Shown piece by piece: positions 8,516 to 15,701 of a stretch of 21,017 bases of DNA. The notes below the pieces were generated by a model, which ran no database searches, was not told where the DNA came from, and saw only the letters and a program-made list of their open reading frames with translations. Origin of the DNA: Desulfurobacterium sp. (GTDB taxonomy: Bacteria > Aquificota > Aquificia > Desulfurobacteriales > Desulfurobacteriaceae); assembly GCA_026988135.1 (NCBI GenBank), contig JALSLT010000027.1:1-21017 (forward strand), read 5' to 3'. Position numbers and translations under genes: made by a program. Position 1 is the first letter of the stretch; each line of letters begins with the position of its first letter.

Positions 8516-9332
8516 GGAGAGGGCTCTCGGTTTCGGTTCTAAAATAGCTTCATTCCTTTATCCAAGGACAAGAGCAAAGAGGGTTTCCGAAGAAAATTTG
8601 TCTTTTGTAGGTATCGATGAAAATATAGGGAAAACGGCTTTTGAGAATTTTATTAAATGTAGTGTTGATTTTCTTCGATCGGAAAGGTATTCCTTTGAAT
8701 TTATCGATTCTATTTTCACTTTAAGAAGTGAAAGTACTATTTCTATGAAAGAGTTAAATTCTCTCAGTGGGGGAATACTTCTGACTGCTCATATAGGGAA
8801 TTGGGAACTATTGGGAGGATGGTTTTCTCATATAAGCGGAAATAGGCTTTCGGTTGTTGCCAAACCGATGAGAAATAAAAAGGTTAATAATCTGATAAAT
8901 GGAATAAGGGAACGTTTGGGAGTAAAGGTTATCCCTACGGGAAGACCTATTGAGATTATAAAAGATTTAAAAAGAGGTAGATTTGTCGGAATACTTCTTG
9001 ACCAACGTCCTACTGAAAAAGAGGGTGTTATTACACAATTTTTGGATAAACAAACTTATACTAATAAGGGAGCGGCTGTTTTAAGTTTGAAAACCGGAAA
9101 ACCGGTTATTCCCGCTTTCTGTTATATTGAAGAAGACAATAGTTATTCCTTTGAGATACATAAACCAATATATCCGAGAAGTAGAAGTGTTGAAGATTTA
9201 ACGGAAATTTATAGCGAGTGGATAGAAAAAGCTGTGAAAAGTAGGCCGGAACAGTGGTTTTGGATACACAGAAGATGGAAAAATTCACCGGAGTTTAAAA
9301 TATGGAAAGAGAAAAACCACTCATTGTTATAA
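8436..9332 (+). CDS. lpxL: Lysophospholipid/lipid A acyltransferase, LpxL/HtrB family
   Basis: Membrane-associated acyltransferase expected to add a secondary acyl chain to Kdo-lipid A. With the start at 8436 the protein has 298 residues. The catalytic HxxxxE motif is HIGNWE, H119 to E124, followed by LLGGW. Further family blocks are LLDQRP, GAAVLSLKTGKPVIPAF and the C-terminal PEQWFWIHRRWK. The N-terminal 20 or so residues are hydrophobic (EYLFLILL). It follows waaA and lpxK directly, which supports lipid A late acylation, though LpxL and LpxM cannot be separated by eye. The start lies 80 bases inside lpxK and its end overlaps miaA by 31 bases. Confidence 0.9.
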   Translation: MNKKFSYLMEYLFLILLKEGLLERVSRERALGFGSKIASFLYPRTRAKRVSEENLSFVGIDENIGKTAFENFIKCSVDFLRSERYSFEFIDSIFTLRSESTISMKELNSLSGGILLTAHIGNWELLGGWFSHISGNRLSVVAKPMRNKKVNNLINGIRERLGVKVIPTGRPIEIIKDLKRGRFVGILLDQRPTEKEGVITQFLDKQTYTNKGAAVLSLKTGKPVIPAFCYIEEDNSYSFEIHKPIYPRSRSVEDLTEIYSEWIEKAVKSRPEQWFWIHRRWKNSPEFKIWKEKNHSLL

Positions 9333-10246
9333 CAGGTCCTACGGCTGCCGGAAAAACGGATTTTTCCATAAAACTTGCAAAAGAGATAAACGGGGAGATA
9401 ATAAGTGCTGACTCTATGCAGGTTTACAAAGGTCTTGATATCGGAACCGATAAGATATTTTCTGATAGGACAGACGGAATTTCCCACTATTTAATAGATA
9501 TAGTTTCTCCCGATATCTGCTTTTCGGTAGCGGATTTTGTGAGAGAGGCTGATGAAGCCGTTAAAACCATAAGAGCCAAAAGAAAAGTTCCAATATTAGT
9601 TGGAGGAACGGGTTTTTATATCAGAGCTTTTCTTTACGGATTGCCGAAACTACCATCGTCTGATAAAAAGATAAGAGAGGAGCTTGAGAGGCTTTCCGAC
9701 CAAGAGCTTTACTCTTATCTTAGAAAAATAGATATTGATTATGCTTCAAAAATTTCGGTATCCGATAGAAAAAGAATGATAAGAGCAATAGAGGTTTACA
9801 GGTTAACGGGAGAACCTTTGTCGTACTTTAAAGAGCCTGAAAATCCAAAGTATCCGTTTCTTGGATATTTTCTTTACCGAAATAGAGATGAACTTTACAG
9901 AAGAATAGAAAAGAGGGTTGATTCTCAGATAGATAGAGGGCTTGTTGAAGAAGCGAAAAAGCTTTTGACTTACGGAAAAGGTATAACTGCCTTTCAGGCT
10001 CTCGGTTATAAAGAGATAGTCCCTTTTTTAGAAGGTGAAATTTCCCTGGATAGGGCGATTCTCAAGTTAAAGAGAAAAACAAAGCAGTTTGCCAAAAGGC
10101 AGTTTACATGGTTTAAAAAAGAGAAAGGTTTTAAATGGATAAATATGTCGGAGGTTCCTGAGAGTGTTATTATCAGGAATATATTAGGGGATATAAAGAG
10201 GGAGGAAATAGATGCAATCGATGAAGATTCAAGAAGCTTTTCTTAA
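9302..10246 (+). CDS. miaA: tRNA dimethylallyltransferase MiaA
   Basis: Transfers a dimethylallyl group to N6 of A37, next to the anticodon of tRNAs reading codons that begin with U. The 314 residues are a normal length. The P-loop is GPTAAGKT (12-19). The tRNA- and adenine-contacting block SADSMQVYKGLDIGT includes D37 and Q40, and LVGGTGFYIRAFLYG is the usual core motif. The C-terminal KTKQFAKRQFTWFKK completes the family pattern. ccggag at 9288-9293 precedes the ATG by eight bases and lies inside the upstream acyltransferase gene. The 3' end overlaps hfq by 35 bases. Confidence 0.97.
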   Translation: MEREKPLIVITGPTAAGKTDFSIKLAKEINGEIISADSMQVYKGLDIGTDKIFSDRTDGISHYLIDIVSPDICFSVADFVREADEAVKTIRAKRKVPILVGGTGFYIRAFLYGLPKLPSSDKKIREELERLSDQELYSYLRKIDIDYASKISVSDRKRMIRAIEVYRLTGEPLSYFKEPENPKYPFLGYFLYRNRDELYRRIEKRVDSQIDRGLVEEAKKLLTYGKGITAFQALGYKEIVPFLEGEISLDRAILKLKRKTKQFAKRQFTWFKKEKGFKWINMSEVPESVIIRNILGDIKREEIDAIDEDSRSFS

Positions 10247-10451
10247 TAAACTTCGCAAGGAAAAGATTCCTGTAAGTATATTTCTTGCACGAGGGATAAA
10301 ACTTCAGGGAGTTATTGTGTTTTTTGATCAGTTTACAATAGTCCTTGAAGATGGAGGAAACCAGCAGCTTGTTTATAAACATTCAATTGCGACTATAGTG
10401 CCGACAAAACCGGTAAGGATATTTGTTTATGAGGAGGATGGCACTGAGTAA
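10212..10451 (+). CDS. hfq: RNA chaperone Hfq
   Basis: Small Sm-like protein that forms hexameric rings and pairs regulatory RNAs with mRNAs. The 79 residues cover the whole Sm core: VSIFLARGIKLQGVIVFFDQF (about 21-41) is Sm1 and YKHSIATIVP (55-64) is Sm2. Y55, K56 and H57 fall at the same numbers as in E. coli Hfq, and Q7 corresponds to its Q8 for uridine binding on the proximal face. The rim patch is basic (R15, K16, K18) as expected. Only about 15 residues follow Sm2, so the long disordered tail of the E. coli protein is missing. ggagg at 10201-10205 lies six bases before the ATG. An alternative ATG at 10221 would remove three residues. Confidence 0.96.
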   Translation: MQSMKIQEAFLNKLRKEKIPVSIFLARGIKLQGVIVFFDQFTIVLEDGGNQQLVYKHSIATIVPTKPVRIFVYEEDGTE

Positions 10452-11532
10452 TAGGGTTGCGCTTTTGGTGGTTTTAAAAGATAAAGAAGAAGTTAACATA
10501 AATGAGATGAAAGGGCTTATCGAAGCTCTCGGCGGGAAAGTTGTTTCTGTTGTTTCTCAACGTAGAAAGGCATTTTATCCCGCAACTTACGTTGGCAGAG
10601 GGAAAATTGAGGAGCTAAGAAGGACAGCGGAGATTAAAGGTGCCGATACGGTTGTTGTATATCATAATGTAACACCTTCTCAGATAGGAAATATAGAGTC
10701 GTATACAGGTTTAAAAGTAAGAGATCGTTCTGAAATAATTATGGATATATTTGCGGAAAGAGCAAGAACTAAAGAAGCTAAACTTCAGGTTGAGCTTGCA
10801 ATGTGTGTTCACTCTCTTTCGAAGCTAAGGGGAAAAGGGAAAGAGCTTTCAAGGCTTGGAGGAGGAATCGGAACGAGAGGTCCGGGAGAAACTCAGCTTG
10901 AAGTTGATTTAAGGAAAATAAGAAAAAGAATTTATAAACTTAAAAAAGAAATTGAAAAAGTTTCAAAAAGGAAGAAACTTTTTATAGAAAGGAGAAAAAA
11001 AGAAAGATTTGTAACTGTGGCCGTCACCGGTTATACCAATGTTGGGAAGTCAACCCTTGTCAAAAGATTAACGGGAGAGAATCTTTTTATAAAAAATATT
11101 CCTTTTGCCACTCTTGATACGCAAACCGGGCATCTATTTTTGAAAAGGAACAAGAGGAGAGTCCTTATAACCGATACTGTCGGTTTCATAAAAGATATAC
11201 CTCATGAACTTATAGCTTCCTTTAAGGCAACTCTGGGGGAAGTTGAAGAAGCGGATATTATCGTTACCGTTTATGATATCACTTCTCCGTCCTTAAAAGA
11301 GGAATCGGAAACGGTTGAAAAGATTTTATCGGAACTTAATGCGGCAAATAAACCCAGAATTACTGTTATAAACAAGATAGATAAAACAGCGATTCCGGTA
11401 GATGAACTTAAATTTGAGATAGCTGGAAAAGTTAAAAATTCTGTTTGTCCGGTTTTTTTGTCTGCAACTTCGGGAGAAGGGATTTCATCATTTATTGACA
11501 GATTGGAAGCGGTTGTTTCGACGATTAACTAA
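10429..11532 (+). CDS. hflX: Ribosome-associated GTPase HflX
   Basis: GTPase that binds the 50S subunit and splits or rescues stalled ribosomes, notably in heat stress in other bacteria. With the ATG at 10429 it has 367 residues. The HflX N-terminal domain holds the glycine-rich GGGIGTRGPGETQLE (144-158), then a basic coiled linker rich in lysine and arginine. The G domain has G1 GYTNVGKST (201-209), G3 DTVGF and G4 NKID (315-318). The start is uncertain: aagga at 10415-10419 is nine bases before ATG 10429, while the stronger gaggagg at 10431-10437 directly abuts ATG 10438 with no spacer. The gene overlaps hfq by 23 bases, continuing the miaA-hfq-hflX order seen in proteobacteria. Confidence 0.93.
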   Translation: MRRMALSNRVALLVVLKDKEEVNINEMKGLIEALGGKVVSVVSQRRKAFYPATYVGRGKIEELRRTAEIKGADTVVVYHNVTPSQIGNIESYTGLKVRDRSEIIMDIFAERARTKEAKLQVELAMCVHSLSKLRGKGKELSRLGGGIGTRGPGETQLEVDLRKIRKRIYKLKKEIEKVSKRKKLFIERRKKERFVTVAVTGYTNVGKSTLVKRLTGENLFIKNIPFATLDTQTGHLFLKRNKRRVLITDTVGFIKDIPHELIASFKATLGEVEEADIIVTVYDITSPSLKEESETVEKILSELNAANKPRITVINKIDKTAIPVDELKFEIAGKVKNSVCPVFLSATSGEGISSFIDRLEAVVSTIN

Positions 11533-11548
11533 ACCGAACCGGTTTTTT
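11531..11548 (+). terminator. Short intrinsic terminator after hflX
   Basis: aaaccg (11531-11536), a three-base loop aac and cggttt (11540-11545) form a 6-bp stem, running into six consecutive T (11543-11548). The stem begins inside the hflX stop codon. It is shorter and weaker than the terminators at 1644 and 18368, but it marks the end of the eleven-gene block. Confidence 0.6.
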
Positions 11549-11630
11549 AACTTTTGTATTTTGAGAATCTGTTTTTTCATTATTTGGTTTTATGTTCAAT
11601 AGAACCCCCTTGTTTATTTTTTACATATTT

Positions 11631-11659
11631 TTTACAATTAGAGTATCTTAATTTATATT
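11631..11659 (+). promoter_or_regulatory. Sigma70-type promoter for the ebfC-recR-por operon
   Basis: tttaca at 11631-11636 and tatatt at 11654-11659 are separated by 17 bases; each differs from consensus at one position. Transcription would start near 11666, giving a leader of only about 12 bases that begins at the ribosome-binding site (ggagg, 11667-11671). A second tttaca at 11620-11625, 11 bases upstream, could pair with tatctt at 11644-11649 and give a slightly longer leader. The rest of the 145-base gap holds nothing else I can recognise. Confidence 0.6.
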
Positions 11660-11677
11660 GATGTCCGGAGGTTTTTA

Positions 11678-12001
11678 ATGTTTAAAGGCGGAATGGGTAA
11701 TATGGGGAATCTGATGAAAATGGCCAAACAGCTTCAGAAACAAGCTGAGGAGACAAAAAAAGAGATAGAAGAGATGGACTTCAAAGGTTCGGCCGGCGGA
11801 GCCGTAGAGGTTGTTGTGAAGGGAGACGGGAAACTTGTTAGTGTAAAAATAGATCCCGAAGCTGTCAAGGAAGACGTTGAAATACTTGAAGACATGATAG
11901 TCGTTGCGGCAAATCAGGCAATAGAGGAAGCAAATAGGAAAATGGAAGGAGAGATGAAGAAGATTACGGGCGGTCTTGGTGGTCTTGGAGGACTTCTTTG
12001 A
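11678..12001 (+). CDS. ebfC: Nucleoid-associated protein, YbaB/EbfC family
   Basis: Small DNA-binding protein of 107 residues, of the family that forms dimers with a tweezer shape and binds DNA with low specificity. The N-terminus is methionine- and glycine-rich and leads into a helix (MKMAKQLQKQAEETKKEIEEM). The central sheet has the characteristic GSAGGAVEVVVKGDGKLVSVKI, followed by DPEAVKEDVEILEDMIVVAANQA. The C-terminus is glycine/leucine-rich. ggagg at 11667-11671 precedes the ATG by six bases. The stop overlaps the recR start. The ebfC-recR pair is a common bacterial arrangement, which supports both calls. Confidence 0.94.
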   Translation: MFKGGMGNMGNLMKMAKQLQKQAEETKKEIEEMDFKGSAGGAVEVVVKGDGKLVSVKIDPEAVKEDVEILEDMIVVAANQAIEEANRKMEGEMKKITGGLGGLGGLL

Positions 12002-12606
12002 TTTATCCTGAAACTTTTGAGATGATTGTGGAGTTTTTATCTTCCGTTCCGGGAGTTAGCGAGAGAGCAGCCGAAAGAGTAGTTCTTTCCATTTCTAAAC
12101 TTCCGGAAAATGAGAAAATCAGGATAATAAACGCTTTTAATGAGATAGATACAGTAAAGCCGTGTAAAGAGTGTGGTCTTCCGTCTGTTGATAATTTGTG
12201 TCCCGTATGTTTTTCAGATAAACGGGATAAAAATATTGTGTGCGTTGTAGAACAACCCAGAGACGCGGTTTCCATAGAGAAGTTAGGTGAATATAATGGT
12301 GTTTATCATGTTCTTGGAGGAGTGATTTCTCCTCTTGAAAATATCGGTCCTGATAATCTGAGGATTAGAGAACTATTTGGAAGAATCAGGAGAAATGGTG
12401 TGAAAGAAATTGTTATAGCCCTCAATCCTACTGTAGAGGGTGAAGTTACCGCTAACTTTATTATTGATAGGCTAAAAGATAAAAACATAGAGGTTTATAG
12501 GATAGCTTACGGGATACCTTACGGCGGGACAATAGATATGGCAGATGAATTGACTTTAAAGCGTTCCTTTGAGGATATGAAACTTATAACTGGAGGAGAC
12601 TCATGA
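11998..12606 (+). CDS. recR: Recombination mediator RecR
   Basis: Part of the RecFOR/RecOR system that loads RecA at single-strand gaps. At 202 residues it has standard length. Domains run in order: an N-terminal helix-hairpin-helix segment (SSVPGVSERAAERVV, about 15-29), a four-cysteine zinc finger (C56, C59, C68, C71), a Toprim domain beginning CVVEQPRD with the conserved E85 and including YHVLGGVISPL and LNPTVEGE, and a C-terminal YGIPYGGTIDMADELTL segment. The start is TTG, sharing the TTGA of the ebfC stop. ggagg at 11987-11991, inside the ebfC tail codons, is six bases upstream, so translation is probably coupled. recO and recF are not in the window. Confidence 0.95.
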   Translation: MIYPETFEMIVEFLSSVPGVSERAAERVVLSISKLPENEKIRIINAFNEIDTVKPCKECGLPSVDNLCPVCFSDKRDKNIVCVVEQPRDAVSIEKLGEYNGVYHVLGGVISPLENIGPDNLRIRELFGRIRRNGVKEIVIALNPTVEGEVTANFIIDRLKDKNIEVYRIAYGIPYGGTIDMADELTLKRSFEDMKLITGGDS

Positions 12607-13169
12607 TAGAGATTAGATGGCATGCCAGAGGTGGTCAGGGTGCTGTAACAGCCTCTAAAATTCTTGCAAGCTCTGCAATTAGAGAGAGAAAATATGCTCA
12701 AAGCGCTCCAGATTATGGAGCTGAAAGAGCAGGTGCTCCTCTTAGAAGTTTTAATAGGGTTTCCGAAGAGCCTATTACTCTTCACTGTATGGTTCTTCGT
12801 CCCAATATAGTTGTTGTTGTGGATCCCACTCTTTTGAAAACCGTTCCTATTTTCGAAGGTACTGATGAAAATGCGGTTATTGTGGTTAATACCGATAAGA
12901 CTCCTTCCGAGCTTAGAGAGTATCTTGGAGTAAAAGGAAGAAAAATATATACGGTCAACGCTTCGGCTATTGCGATGGAAGAGCTTAAAAAACCTCTCAT
13001 GAATATTCCAATGTTAGGGGCTATTTCTAAGGTTATAGATGCTTTGGTTTCTATTGAAAGTGTTGAAGAAGATATAAAAGTAACTTTTGGAAAGAAAATT
13101 TCCCAAGAGCTTCTCGATGCTAACCTAAGAGCTCTTGAAAGAGCCTATAAGGAGGTAAAAGGAGAATGA
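12603..13169 (+). CDS. porC: Pyruvate:ferredoxin oxidoreductase gamma subunit
   Basis: Gamma subunit of a four-subunit 2-oxoacid:ferredoxin oxidoreductase, here most likely pyruvate synthase/oxidoreductase. The 188 residues start with the family motif WHARGGQGAVTAS (residues 6-18). Then come APDYGAERAGAPLRSFNRVS and the VVVVDPTLL and PMLGAISKV segments of the catalytic gamma fold. The ATG overlaps the recR stop (ATGA), with ggagga just upstream. The next three genes supply delta, alpha and beta subunits in the order known from Thermotoga-type POR. Specificity for pyruvate rather than 2-oxoisovalerate is an inference from the overall resemblance to pyruvate-type subunits. Confidence 0.93.
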   Translation: MIEIRWHARGGQGAVTASKILASSAIRERKYAQSAPDYGAERAGAPLRSFNRVSEEPITLHCMVLRPNIVVVVDPTLLKTVPIFEGTDENAVIVVNTDKTPSELREYLGVKGRKIYTVNASAIAMEELKKPLMNIPMLGAISKVIDALVSIESVEEDIKVTFGKKISQELLDANLRALERAYKEVKGE

Positions 13170-13480
13170 AAGGCTGGAAAAATTTAGAGATAGGTGCAGT
13201 TATAACGGAACCCGGTTCAAGTACTGTTTATAAAACAGGTGAGTGGCGAGCTTGGAGGCCTGTTTTTCAGAGAGAAAACTGTATAGATTGCATGATATGT
13301 TGGGTTTTCTGTCCGGATAGTTCAATAATTGTTGAAGATAACAAAGTTGTTGCAATTGACTACGAACATTGTAAAGGTTGTGGAATTTGCGCTTTTGAAT
13401 GTCCGAAAAGTAAAGGTGACAATGAGAGCAAAAAAGCTCTCATAATGAAGCCGGAATATCTGTTTCGTGAGGAGGACTGA
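13166..13480 (+). CDS. porD: Pyruvate:ferredoxin oxidoreductase delta subunit (2x[4Fe-4S])
   Basis: Ferredoxin-like electron-transfer subunit of 104 residues that passes electrons between the TPP site on the beta subunit and soluble ferredoxin. Two cluster motifs are complete: C39-C42-C45-C49 (CIDCMICWVFCP) and C69-C72-C75-C79 (CKGCGICAFECP). The N-terminal segment with TGEWRAWRPVF is the usual docking region of POR delta subunits. It overlaps porC by four bases (ATGA) and is followed two bases after its stop by porA. Confidence 0.95.
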   Translation: MKGWKNLEIGAVITEPGSSTVYKTGEWRAWRPVFQRENCIDCMICWVFCPDSSIIVEDNKVVAIDYEHCKGCGICAFECPKSKGDNESKKALIMKPEYLFREED

Positions 13481-13482
13481 TT

Positions 13483-14688
13483 ATGGCGGTTAGACTTATG
13501 ACTGAAAGAAAAGTTGTTCCATATACCGGTAATATGGCTACTGCCGAGGCGTTAAGGCAGATAAATCCTGATGTTGTTGCTGCTTATCCGATTACTCCCC
13601 AAACTGAAATAATGCATTTTTTTGCTAACTATGTCGCAAATGGTCTTGTTGATACGGAATTTATGACTGTAGAAAGTGAGCATAGTGCCCTTTCCGCTGC
13701 TGTTGGAGCGGCTGCTGCAGGGGCAAGAGCGATGACGGCAACAGCAGGTCCGGGCCTTGCCCTTATGTGGGAGATTTTAGGTGTTGCTTCCGGGATGAGA
13801 CTCCCGATAGTTATTCCTGTTGTTAACAGAGCTTTATCTGCTCCTATCAATATTCACTGTGACCATTCCGATATGATGGGTGCAAGAGATCAGGGATGTA
13901 TTATGCTTTTTTCGGAGAATGCCGAAGAGCAGTATGATAATGTGATTCAAGCCGTAAGGATAGCTGAGGATGAAAGAGTTCGTCTTCCTGTTATTATCGG
14001 GATGGATGGGTTTATTATTTCTCACTCCATAGAAAATGTGTCTCTTTTGACTGATGATGAAGTGAAGAAATTTGTTGGGAAGCAGACTCTTACTCATTCA
14101 CTTCTTGATATTGACAATCCTGTTACTCACGGTCCTATTGCGATGGCCGATTCTTATATGGAGTTTAAAAGACAGCAGAGAGAAGCTATGATGAATGCTT
14201 ATAAGGTAATTAGAGAAGCTGGAGAGGAGTTTGCTGAACTAAAGGGTAAAAAATATGAGCATATAGAGACTTATAAAACCGAAGATGCCGAGTATATTCT
14301 TATTGTTATGGGTTCTGCTGCCGGGACTGCAAAATATACTGTTGACGGGTTGAGAGAGAAAGGAGAGAAAGTTGGCTTAATTAAGGTGAGAACTTTCAGG
14401 CCGTTCCCATATTATGACGTTGTTGATGTTATAGATGCTTCAAATGTGAAAGCTATCGGTGTTATGGATAGAGCTGAAACTTTCGGTGGATATTCGGGAC
14501 CTCTTTTTGAAGAAGTTTGTACATCTCTTTATACGAGAGGAAAGATTTATCCGATAACCGGAATCGTTTATGGTCTTGGCGGAAGAGATTGCAATCTTAA
14601 TCATATAGAAGAAGCTTTTGATGTGGTTAAGAGAAAAGCTGCGGGTATGGATGTCCCACCGGTTACTTATCTTAATCTCAGAGTTTAA
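13483..14688 (+). CDS. porA: Pyruvate:ferredoxin oxidoreductase alpha subunit
   Basis: Alpha subunit (401 residues) that with beta forms the thiamine-diphosphate active site. It interconverts pyruvate plus CoA with acetyl-CoA plus CO2, and in an autotroph it would run toward pyruvate. The signature YPITPQTE is at 35-42, with the preceding TGNMATAEAL. The TVESEHSAL block carries the glutamate expected to activate the TPP ring, and ATAGPGLALMWE follows. The C-terminal half has the transketolase-like domain (IKVRTFRPFP) and the VMDRAETFGG segment. gaggagg lies just before the start, overlapping the end of porD. Confidence 0.95.
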   Translation: MAVRLMTERKVVPYTGNMATAEALRQINPDVVAAYPITPQTEIMHFFANYVANGLVDTEFMTVESEHSALSAAVGAAAAGARAMTATAGPGLALMWEILGVASGMRLPIVIPVVNRALSAPINIHCDHSDMMGARDQGCIMLFSENAEEQYDNVIQAVRIAEDERVRLPVIIGMDGFIISHSIENVSLLTDDEVKKFVGKQTLTHSLLDIDNPVTHGPIAMADSYMEFKRQQREAMMNAYKVIREAGEEFAELKGKKYEHIETYKTEDAEYILIVMGSAAGTAKYTVDGLREKGEKVGLIKVRTFRPFPYYDVVDVIDASNVKAIGVMDRAETFGGYSGPLFEEVCTSLYTRGKIYPITGIVYGLGGRDCNLNHIEEAFDVVKRKAAGMDVPPVTYLNLRV

Positions 14689-14689
14689 T

Positions 14690-14694
14690 GGAGG
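14690..14694 (+). promoter_or_regulatory. Ribosome-binding site that sets the porB start
   Basis: ggagg at 14690-14694 is five bases before ATG 14700. It forms part of the codons that would follow the in-frame ATG at 14688 (TAATG overlap with the porA stop). The downstream ATG is therefore preferred. Confidence 0.75.
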
Positions 14695-14699
14695 AAATT

Positions 14700-15686
14700 A
14701 TGGCTCAAGTATCCGATAAACCTAAATTTGTTACAAGGGAGGAAGTGAAGATGCCTCCTTTAAAAGAGTTAACCTCAATGAGGGACAAAATAGCTCCCGG
14801 ACATAGGCTTTGTACAGGATGTGTTGCGGGTACTATTTTAAGGCAGATGTTTATGGCGGCGGAGGCGGCCGATTATACGTTAATTATTGCCAATGCTACC
14901 GGTTGTGTGGAAGTGTGTACTTCTATTTATCCTTATACTTCCTGGAAAGTGCCTTGGATTCACAATGCCTTTGAAAATGCGGCGGCGACTATTACAGGTG
15001 TGGAAGCGGCTTATAAAGCTTTAAAAAAGAAGGGGATGCTTCCTTCGGATAAAAAAGTTAAATTTGTTGCTCTTGCAGGTGACGGCGGAACTTATGATAT
15101 AGGTTTTCAATCTCTTTCCGGGGCTTTTGAGAGAAATCACGATTTCATATATGTTTGTTATGACAATGAGGCGTATATGAATACCGGAATTCAGCGTTCA
15201 AGTGCTACTCCGAGGCATGCTTCTACAACTACGCAGCCTGCAGGTAAAGTTATCCCCGGGAAACCTCAGCCTAAAAAGTGGATGCCTGAGATAGCTGTAG
15301 CTCATGGTATTCCTTATGTTGCTCAGCTTGCACCGTCCAACTTTAATGATTTCTTTAAAAAGTTTACGAAAGCATTAAATACAGAAGGACCTTCTTATTT
15401 AAATATCTTCTGCACATGTCCGAGAGGTTGGAGGGCAAAAGAAGAGGAAGGGATTTTGATTTCAAAACTTGCTGTTGAAACCAATTATTGGCCTCTTTTT
15501 GAAGTTGAAAATGGTAGTTGGAAGATCAACTACAAGCCCAAAGAGAGAAAATCTGTGGTAGAATTCTTAAAGAAGCAAGGAAGATTTAAACACATGTTTA
15601 AATCGGGAAATGAGCATTTGATAGAAGAGTTACAGCAGGATGTGGATAAGAGATGGGAAAGGCTTCTCAAACTTGAGCAGCTTTAA
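14700..15686 (+). CDS. porB: Pyruvate:ferredoxin oxidoreductase beta subunit
   Basis: Beta subunit of 328 residues that binds thiamine diphosphate and one [4Fe-4S] cluster. Candidate cluster ligands are C38 and C41 (CTGC), C69 (TGCVEVC) and one of C238/C240 (FCTCPRGW) near the C-terminal part. The TPP/Mg motif runs from GDGGTYDIG (G127, D128) to N156 in CYDNEAYMNTGIQRS, the typical GDG...N spacing. TTTQPAGK follows. The ATG at 14700 is favoured over 14688 by the ribosome-binding site. It closes a complete porCDAB set, and the next gene starts 15 bases downstream. Confidence 0.95.
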   Translation: MAQVSDKPKFVTREEVKMPPLKELTSMRDKIAPGHRLCTGCVAGTILRQMFMAAEAADYTLIIANATGCVEVCTSIYPYTSWKVPWIHNAFENAAATITGVEAAYKALKKKGMLPSDKKVKFVALAGDGGTYDIGFQSLSGAFERNHDFIYVCYDNEAYMNTGIQRSSATPRHASTTTQPAGKVIPGKPQPKKWMPEIAVAHGIPYVAQLAPSNFNDFFKKFTKALNTEGPSYLNIFCTCPRGWRAKEEEGILISKLAVETNYWPLFEVENGSWKINYKPKERKSVVEFLKKQGRFKHMFKSGNEHLIEELQQDVDKRWERLLKLEQL

Positions 15687-15701
15687 TATAAGGGGTTAAA
15701 A

